Of a stretch of 64,000 nucleotides of DNA, positions 56,691-64,000 are shown in pieces; within the stretch, counting starts at the first letter, position 1; every line of letters begins with the position of its first letter. Source of the stretch: Eucalyptus grandis (lineage: Eukaryota > Streptophyta > Magnoliopsida > Myrtales > Myrtaceae); NCBI RefSeq assembly GCF_016545825.1, contig NC_052621.1:26500940-26564939 (forward strand). The letters are read 5' to 3'. The notes beneath the pieces are model-generated. The model was not told the origin of the DNA and made no database searches. It saw nothing but the letters and a program-made list of their open reading frames with translations. Position numbers and translations under genes: made by a program.

Positions 56691-57065
56691 CTGCCTCTTG
56701 TTTTGGTCAAGAACAACATTAAATTGATCCTTTGTAACTAATTGACCAAGCTGCACCGTTTATCGCCAGGCATGCATGAAGAAATTCAACTATAAAGATA
56801 TATCATACACAAAGATGCATCAAATCTCAAAATCTGCTGAATACTGTCTATAAAAGAAGTACATCTCCCTAATGTAATGGTGTGAACCCAGATTCTGCCA
56901 CTAACTGTTAGAAAAGCAAGCAGCTATAAAAGTACAACTGTTTATATCCTACCGAAGCAATGACTGTGGCTCAACAAGGACCACCCAATCAATAAGGATG
57001 CCTTGGATGAGTACTGAGTCGGGTCCATCAGGTAGATGATTCATAGAAACAAGCTCATCAAAGTC
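56691..57065 (-). other. 3' flank of GRAS-4 (truncated copy of the unit A/B flank)
   Basis: Collinear with 28130-28542 and 37795-38254 but with the stretch equivalent to about 38065-38182 deleted, the copy joining CCCAATCAATAAGGATGCC. The outer 1.5 kb of the flank seen in units A and B is missing. Confidence 0.6.
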
Positions 57066-59357
57066 CTAGGTGGGTACCCAACAAGATGAAGCATGCAGGA
57101 TTCGGCCCTTCCACCCCTGCAGCATCCAGTGGCCATCTTCATCAACCACGAAATCATCATGGAACTCCCCCAACTTATATCGCAATTTCTTCATAAGTGC
57201 TGGGTCCAGTGGCAATTGCTTGAACCCGGCCCTCATATTGCGAATCTGCCATCGCTTATATGTCTCCGGCCTCTCAACCCTCTCCGTCCCCTCACATGCA
57301 ATGACATTTATAGCTTCTCGGCCAAAGAACTCTTTCTCATACGTCAGTCTCATCTGGTTATCCCTCTCTAAATTAGTATCAAATGCATCAAACAATGAAG
57401 AGTAGTGAAAGAGAGCCTCACGGAACCGTGTTACAAAGAAGGGGACACTAAAAGATCCATTGACAATGGCCTGCACAAAGAGATGCGGCCTTATTTTTCT
57501 GATTAAATTAAGAACAGAATCCTTGGGATTATTCAAGACAACCGTCTCATCAAGGAGATTTTTAAACCGAAACATGGTATTCACAGCAATGGTCTCGCCA
57601 TTCCTTATTTTGAGATCCCCGATTTTGATAGTATCCCATTCCTGAGCAATTGCATTGTACTCAAATGGAACATTGAATTGCTTGCACAACTTTGCCAAGT
57701 GGCGTCCTGTCTCCTGAACTCTTTCTGCTGGTCGAAAACCACGTTGGGGAAACTCTATCCCTGTAATACGCAGTTTGGGTGGCCCGCCTGTCCTCCTGGA
57801 GAGAATAAAGATGAAAACTGGCCATTGGAAACCGTATAAGATTCCAAAGTCGATAATATGAAGCGTTGTTGCTTTCTCAGCTAAATCCGTGATCATATAG
57901 CTCGCAAAGACATTTGCCATTTTCTGAAATGGGCAGGCCATATGACAAACCTGGTGTGCTTTCAAAATATCAACCGCTGATGTTTTTTTAGAACCTAAAT
58001 AGACCTGAGAACCAGTGCCTCCTAAGCGTGCCTCAAGGCCATCGACGAAGTAATGTGCCAACCTCTGAGATCCATCACCAAAAGGGGAAGCATGCTGCCG
58101 AATCTGCTTTAGATAGTCATCAGCAGTCCTTCGATCGTCAGAAGAGACAGCTTGTGCACAAAGGATCAACAAAGTTCTGAGATCCACCATCTCTGTCACA
58201 TTGTTGGTTGGGGTTGGTTTCTCATTATGAAACTTGCAACCATCAGCAGTGCGTGTCTGTCTACTCTGCTGTAAAGATTCATTTACTTCTTTTTCAGAGG
58301 ATTCATCAGCATTAAAATCTAGACTCCTGTTTTTAATTTTAAAGAGTAGCAATTTATCAATCATCTCGGATAGCTCAGTGTCGGTGTCATCAACATACAC
58401 TGCTGTCTGCTTGTTACTCCTCTCATTTTCAAATTCTGAATCCTCCCTCTGGTGGTTCTTCTTTCCCCTAATTCCACTGAGAGGCAAAAGGTCACTTTCA
58501 TCCTCCTCCAAGTTAACCACATTCAGTGATTTCTTTTCCTTAGACCATGAGTTTACGCTGCTTTTCTCCAGATCAATAAATAACTGTGTAACTTTGGGAA
58601 GAAATTTGCTAGCTTCCTCCACACCTCTCTGGAACTGCAATACTGATTGGCTCCCGGTCAAGAAGTTTGAGAACAAAGGGCCACTCCCTAATGATGCACT
58701 CGTCCTGTTACCATTACTCAGGAAGCTGTTTGGTAAGGAAGAGGATGGTTGAACATGAGCATTCACAGTGGACTGAAAAATGAAGTCTCCTATGTCAGAA
58801 GATCGCCGCATATAATTTCTTCCATCCCCAAAATCACCGAGCCATTGATGATCAGCAAAGTTGCTGCCGCCGGTATTCCTAGAAGGGCTGCTCTTACCAT
58901 AGTCATTACTGTTTCCCAAATAATTATTGTCTGGACTCTCCATGAATGGAGGGGACGGGGTCGCTTCAGACCGGCACGTCTCGCCAAGAGCTTCATGGAG
59001 CGACTTCTCAACCGCCTGGAGAGCCAAAGGGTTATGAGACATAGAGGACTTCTCCTCCATGTCCTCCTCCAAAAGCATTTGATTTATGTACCTGAAAACA
59101 GTCTCCGAGAAGTCGCTATCCTCGGACGGGAAATCCGCCTCCACACTCACGAGCGAAGACGGAGCAGAATCGCAATACCTAGGGTCGGAAGGAAAGAAGG
59201 GTTTGTCCACGAAGCCAACATCCCGAGACTGGCCGTCGCGACCGAACCCATTCGCCAAGTTCGCGCGCTGATCCGGAAATGGCAAGAGGGTCTCGTTGTC
59301 GAACATTAAGGCGCTCGGGGAGCCGGAGAATCCGTTGACGCGCGGCTCCATAATCAT
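57066..59357 (-). CDS. GRAS-4: SCL14-like GRAS regulator (LISCL subfamily), 763 aa, coding part intact
   Basis: Starts at the ATG at 59357 (MIMEPRV; alternative 59351); the frame upstream reaches only a TTG. Same layout as GRAS-3, with the GRAS domain from about residue 390, LHIIDFG present, PFFVTRFREALFHYSSLFD, RVERPETYKRW, and a complete SAW end (GWKGRILHASSCW). Two residues are missing near SQVYLGSKKTS, where GRAS-3 has SQIYAALGSKKTS. Its coding sequence shows no break. It differs from GRAS-2 and GRAS-3 by having a different upstream region: homology to their leader stops at about 59672, so the ancestral first leader exon and TATA region are absent. Expression is therefore in doubt, though the protein would be complete. 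Confidence 0.93.
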   Translation of the reverse strand: MIMEPRVNGFSGSPSALMFDNETLLPFPDQRANLANGFGRDGQSRDVGFVDKPFFPSDPRYCDSAPSSLVSVEADFPSEDSDFSETVFRYINQMLLEEDMEEKSSMSHNPLALQAVEKSLHEALGETCRSEATPSPPFMESPDNNYLGNSNDYGKSSPSRNTGGSNFADHQWLGDFGDGRNYMRRSSDIGDFIFQSTVNAHVQPSSSLPNSFLSNGNRTSASLGSGPLFSNFLTGSQSVLQFQRGVEEASKFLPKVTQLFIDLEKSSVNSWSKEKKSLNVVNLEEDESDLLPLSGIRGKKNHQREDSEFENERSNKQTAVYVDDTDTELSEMIDKLLLFKIKNRSLDFNADESSEKEVNESLQQSRQTRTADGCKFHNEKPTPTNNVTEMVDLRTLLILCAQAVSSDDRRTADDYLKQIRQHASPFGDGSQRLAHYFVDGLEARLGGTGSQVYLGSKKTSAVDILKAHQVCHMACPFQKMANVFASYMITDLAEKATTLHIIDFGILYGFQWPVFIFILSRRTGGPPKLRITGIEFPQRGFRPAERVQETGRHLAKLCKQFNVPFEYNAIAQEWDTIKIGDLKIRNGETIAVNTMFRFKNLLDETVVLNNPKDSVLNLIRKIRPHLFVQAIVNGSFSVPFFVTRFREALFHYSSLFDAFDTNLERDNQMRLTYEKEFFGREAINVIACEGTERVERPETYKRWQIRNMRAGFKQLPLDPALMKKLRYKLGEFHDDFVVDEDGHWMLQGWKGRILHASSCWVPT

Positions 59358-59672
59358 CTGCCGGCGCAATTTGCCTTCCCCCCGGATCAACTGCCACCAG
59401 CCCCAACACTGCTTTTTCCTACTCAGAAATCGTCAAGAAAAACTGCCCATTCCTAACCCCCTGTTGAAACCAAGATTCACGAAAGAAACAGAAAAAAAAG
59501 CGGATGTCAGAAGAACACACGGGCGGCCGAGCTCAGCTGAAGCGAGCTCAAACCACATCTAAATCAGCTACTAAAACGCGGAATCTTCGGACCATATTGA
59601 CGACCCGCGATCCTAGGTTCGCGGGCAGATCAAAAGAACGTAAAGAAATCGCAAGAAGGCACCAAATCAGAT
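59358..59672 (-). other. Remaining leader intron of GRAS-4, cut at the junction with D3
   Basis: Matches 30883-31197 of unit A up to ACCAAATCAGAT, then passes directly into D-block sequence (CTCATGCAAGAAACG). About 680 bp present in units A and B between these points, with the presumed donor, first exon and TATA-like box, is missing. Confidence 0.7.
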
Positions 59673-60685
59673 CTCATGCAAGAAACGAATCTCTGAGGAT
59701 CACGATCGGATCGCCTAGGGATTGGATCGACATGGCCGAACCGCCGGTTTGATGTGATCGAAGGAGACCGATCTGACTTGGACCGGTTTGAACGGTGCAT
59801 GATTTGGCGCATAAGGCAACCAAACAAACTTCAAGAGGAGTGATCTTGACAAGTCACGGCTCGGAGGGAGTAGATGCTGAATTGACATGTAGGACTGCCG
59901 TGAGAATGCTCTGGATGAAGACCTCCTCCATCCAATCTTGGTTAATTCCATGATTGATTACGTAGAGTTGACACCTAAAATTTTAATTCTTTTTCTTTTT
60001 CTTTTTTCCTTCTTGATCGGCCGTAATTTCTTGACAGGCCTGCCGACTCAAGTTGATCCAGATTCCCAAAAACAGGGAGTAGACCAAATAATAAAAAGAT
60101 CATGCTATTGCACAATTGCTCACAAATCCAATACTTTGCGAAATACATATATTAAGGTATTTAAAACCCTTTAATAGATGAAATTTTTTTCCCACTTTGT
60201 ATAATGCTATAGATCATGCTTAACACGAGAGAATCTAATGCATGTGGCATTGCATCACATCATCAATTTCATACAAATCATCAATTGCACCAAGACACCA
60301 AGAAGCTATCCACAAGAACCCAAAGTGCACGATTGCAAAACTTAAACTGTTAGATAAAAACGTGGATATGTATAGATGTAGATTTAGAAATAATTTCCAT
60401 ATGATTTTTTTTGTTTGTTTATTAATATCAGGAAAAATTTCAAATAAAGATTTGAATGAAGCTGTTTTTTTCAAAAGAGTCCAAAGTTGATATTGTCTCA
60501 AATAAATCTCGAAGTGGCCAACTTAGAGAAATGGTTGTATAATGGTGTTTATGGAACAGACATACGTGCACTTTTACCAATGTTGATTTTTGAGCACCGA
60601 ATTGATCTCGATTGAACTTGAACCCTTCTAGGAAGTTGTAAGGCTACCTTTCAAATGCTGCTAGTTTTATGCAATTAGCTTGTCG

Positions 60686-60869
60686 TCCATCCTTCCAACA
60701 TGGAAGGGGGAGGTGGGGAGTTCGAATCCCCACCTTCTTAGGGAGAGTTGGGGTGGGGACGATTTAGTTTTAAGTATGTGTTTCAACTCACACGCCCTGC
60801 AAGGAGGTATGGCAAAAGTCTGAGAGTAAGAATTAGAGTAGGAGTAGAGTAAGGCCAACAAAAAAAAAA
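60686..60869 (+). mobile_element. SINE copy in D3 (first)
   Basis: Contains CTTCCAACATGGAAGG, a perfect B-box-like GAGTTCGAATCCCCACC, CAACTCACACGCCCTGCAAG, GGCAAAAGTCTGAGAGTA, and a poly(A) tail ending at 60869. D2 at about 42612-42625 lacks it. No clean TSD is seen, so a few bases at the target were lost or altered. Confidence 0.75.
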
Positions 60870-61639
60870 TCCCACTTTCCATGTTTTTTTTTCCAAGTTA
60901 GGTTATATCACTACTACTTAAAGAAATTGGGTTCATTTTTTAGCGTGAAAATATTTTCTTTAAAAAGAATTGAATGGATGTAAGAATTCGCGATCCCAAT
61001 GGGAAGTCTTGCATTCGTCATTGGAGGAAACTTCTTCATTCTTCGTCGGGGGTGGAAAAGAATCTTCCTCATCATCATCCCATCCGCTTGGAAAAATGTC
61101 TTCATGTATTCCCACGTTGGAATAAATTTGTAGCTAGGGAATATTCGCCCCCCAGCATGATACGCTGCTGTTAGATGAGATGACACAAAGTCGACAGGTG
61201 GGATAGTCATGGCTTTCGGATCGCATTTAGTATGATTTATAATTTGAATTATGTGGATGGACAGTAACCAAACCGTGTAAAGATCCACCTAGAAATCAGC
61301 CTGGACCAATCAATCTGATTCTAAGACTACTAGCATTGGGCTTTCAGTTTTCCCAAAACTAGCATTTAGCCAAAAACCCCTTCAAAAAACTTACCAAATA
61401 CCCCAGGACAGTGATATTAAATTTGATAGCATTTTGGCTAGAGGATGAGAACCGGGTTATTCGGGGCCTCGATAGAGATATGCTACATTGAAATTTTGCA
61501 CAAAAGTTTAAGATCAAATTAACAAAATTGAAAAATTTCTAACTGAATTAGCACCTGAACAAAGGCAAGAAAGTAATTCAAAGTATTCCACAAATATCTC
61601 AATCTCAAGCACAATTCAAATCCACTTCTACGAACCCAA

Positions 61640-61867
61640 CCGAGAGATGAATTCTCCAGTGGCCACCCTTCCAGCATGGAAGTGGGGTGGGAGGTTCGAA
61701 TCTCCACCTTCTCAGAGGGGTTGTGGTGGAAACTAATTAGTTTCAAATGTGAGTTTCAACTCCCACGCTCTGCAAGAAGATAGGGCAAAAGTCAGAGAGT
61801 GAGAGTTAGAATAGGAGTAAAGTAGGACCGACCAAAAAAAAAAAAAAAAAACCAAGAGATGAATTCT
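61640..61867 (+). mobile_element. SINE copy in D3 (second, 61656-61851) with a 16-bp TSD
   Basis: Begins CCAGTGGCCACCCTTCCAGC, has a B-box-like GAGGTTCGAATCTCCACC, and shares the GGCAAAAGTCAGAGAGTGAG body and a poly(A) tail (61834-61851) with the other copies. CCGAGAGATGAATTCT (61640-61655) and CCAAGAGATGAATTCT (61852-61867) flank it. D2 has a single CCAAGAGATGAATTCT at 43436-43451, which is the empty site. Confidence 0.9.
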
Positions 61868-64000
61868 TTTATTTTGTTCTTTTCTTTTCTTTTTCATTGT
61901 GGCCGGCGAGGGTCATGGACAAGGGCCTTCGAGTGCAGGGAGGGTGCCGGTCATAAAGAAAGCCGTCTTCTATCTTGTCTTCTTTGAACAGACCCTTAAG
62001 TTTTAAGTACAGCAAGGGCTTCGGCTAATCATTTAGGATAATATAAGTTGACAATGAGCTACTTGTAACAGCTACTATAATAGTAGCATTAGTAGGGGAA
62101 ATGCTTAGGACATAAACAATACCAAGAATGAAAACTATCAAGGTGATCGGAGTGAGATACTAAAGAGATCCAGCGTAATCTGAAGCAAGTTGTAGTGCGA
62201 CGAGGCACCAGTACTCGTCCCCCCACTGTTGACACTTATGCAGTGCATGAACGGTATGAAAATCACACACGACCAAGAATTGGATAATTCGAGACTCAAG
62301 GCTCGCCACCGGAGGCCACGAATTTGCTCAATTTGGCAAGGCTTGAGGCTTAGCGGCCACTCATTTCACAGAATTCAATCGGCCCCACAAATATCAATCT
62401 CATATAATAGTCCCATATGATGCATTGGTTCTAGAGCAACATAAATACCAAGTACACAAACGCAAAGCGATTTTAATGTGAAGATCCTCCTTTCAATCCT
62501 TTTGCTGTACAGGTTCCTCTTTCTGAGTTCAATCGATCGTATCGGCCATGATATCCACACTAAGCTTAGCTAGAAACAGTCTTCATTTACCCCACAAGGC
62601 GGAGTAGGTTGTTGACTCCATTAATAAGGCACACCTCGAGATTCCCAAGCCATCAAACATGTTCCTTGATATTTATTACTTACATCTTGGTTTGAGAAGC
62701 AAGTTATCTCTGTCTTGGTAGCTCCTAGTGGCCATGCCATAGTTGATGCGCAAGGGCCAGCCGTGGTATGCGGGTGGAGTCTTAGGGGTGAGCACTGGTC
62801 GACTAACTATTCCCAGCATTTTAGCAATTCTCTGCTTCTTTGCCAGCAATAGAAACAAATTTCACCAAAAAACACTGTGCCTCGTTTACATTGTATCTCT
62901 CTTGTTTTTCAACAGGAACCCATCTAGACTCATTTATTGCTTAATTCCTAAATTACAGAAGCCCACAATACTTGCCATATCTCAAAAATGAAGGCACTGT
63001 GTCATTTTCAATTATAATTTCTTTTCAGGTCAACGCTAATTAATCAACCAAAAAAAAAAAAAGCTGCAAATTAATCAACAATCCTTCATCTTATCTTATT
63101 GTAGTATTAATAAACGATTTTACCTCCATCACTATAAATGTCTACCATCGCACTTTTTGAATGTAGCGATGGATTTAGAACGACACTCAGCAGCAACCCT
63201 GAAAGAGAACCCGTGAAAAGAGGGTACTAGAAAACCTCACGTATATTAAGATAAAAGCTCTCACAACAGCAAAAACGTAAGGAATATATGTACTATGAAT
63301 CCTAAAACTTGTTTTAAAAGTACAATTGAGTCTTAAAACTTGCAAAAAGTGCAATCAAGTTCTAAAACTTCTCAAATTGGTACAATTGAGTCCTAGGTTT
63401 ACACCGGTTTAATCGATCGCCAATAGGGTAGGCTAGTTCGACCTTTTGCTGGTCACTTCTAGACCTCTGGTGACTAGTTCCAGGCTCCCCTGCTCGTCAA
63501 TTTTACCCTTGTGCCCTTACATTTTCACGATTTTGCAAATTTACCCCATTTCTTCTATTATTTTAACTCCTTTAATATTTGTACGATAAAAGGCACAACT
63601 TTTGCATAGTTGTTTTTCTTTACAGCAGCACATTCAACACATCCTAAGACTAACATAGGGTGTCGCCTCATTGGAGAAGTCGTTCATATTTGTATACAAT
63701 CGACGATTCTATGAGAACCAAGATTCGTGCCAAAATTCACTAAACTTTAACCAAATGAGTATGACTAAGTCGAAACCCCTCTTGAACTTGTTCGTGACCA
63801 TTTCCAATTAGAATTAGTCCATTAGATGTCTTAAAAATGAAATTCATGGTTGGCCTCAATCATTTGCCATGACCGGGTCTTGGTCGGGCAGACCGAACCC
63901 AAAGCCGAATATGTCATGCCTTGGTCTAAAATGGACAGCGTGTTTTGGTCATCAACGGCTAAAAATTTCCCCCATGATGATAGGGACTTGTTCCATATGG

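Larger units (their letters stand above)
59673..64000. repeat. Segmental block D3 (runs off the window)
   Basis: Collinear with D2 (41585-46436), with about 90% identity by eye. It carries two SINEs that D2 lacks and lacks D2's 43791-44672 segment. Several short ORFs (for example 60914-61288 and 62676-62858 on -) are not maintained in D2 and are not called as genes. Confidence 0.75.

Overview
This is nuclear genomic DNA of a dicot plant. Genes have GT-AG introns and polyadenylation signals, intergenic DNA is AT-rich and full of transposon remnants (solo LTRs, MULE-type elements, tRNA-derived SINEs), and every recognised gene belongs to a plant family. A woody rosid of the Eucalyptus type would fit, but the sequence alone does not fix the species.

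Layout. (1) 1-8.5 kb: an intact eight-coding-exon SDIR1-type RING-H2 E3 ligase gene on + (1500-6401) with a long 5'-leader intron, then a small intronless DVL/RTFL peptide gene on - (8003-8341). (2) 8.5-18.3 kb: no intact gene. A decayed Mutator (MuDR) transposase on - (about 12.9-17.3 kb) is split by a younger non-autonomous element (15076-16121) with an 11-bp target-site duplication. (3) 18.3-31.9 kb: a GRAS pseudogene truncated next to a transposon end, a clean 2.6-kb solo LTR (21121-23712, TSD CCAGG), an intact GRAS gene (GRAS-1, 24121-26361) and a frameshifted one (GRAS-2, 28543-30882). (4) 31.9-46.4 kb: a second solo LTR with a nested MULE, a block called D1 here, then a near copy of the GRAS-2 locus (GRAS-3, 38255-40552) and block D2. 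(5) 46.4-56.7 kb: mostly repeats, with one further GC-cored MULE, a SINE, a Copia scrap and the last two exons of a Rab5-interacting (RAB5IF/OPTI-like) gene. (6) 56.7-64 kb: a third copy of the locus (GRAS-4, 57066-59357) joined to block D3, which runs off the window.

Main story. All GRAS genes are intronless in their coding part, lie on the - strand, and belong to the LISCL branch (SCL9/SCL14/SCL33-like), whose Arabidopsis member SCL14 is a TGA-factor co-activator of stress and detoxification genes. GRAS-2, -3 and -4 arose by duplication of a unit made of 3' flank, coding exon, leader intron, promoter and D block. The copies differ in informative ways: GRAS-2 has a one-base loss that removes the C-terminal SAW motif; GRAS-3 is a mosaic, GRAS-4-like in the N-terminal half and GRAS-2-like in the C-terminal half; GRAS-4 has lost the ancestral promoter and first leader exon; and unit B begins with a copy of the GRAS-1 promoter that has no gene behind it. 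I found no tRNA, rRNA or CRISPR features. I do not see a wholly new system; the most notable content is the recombining GRAS array and a set of MULEs with similar GC-rich repetitive cores but different ends.
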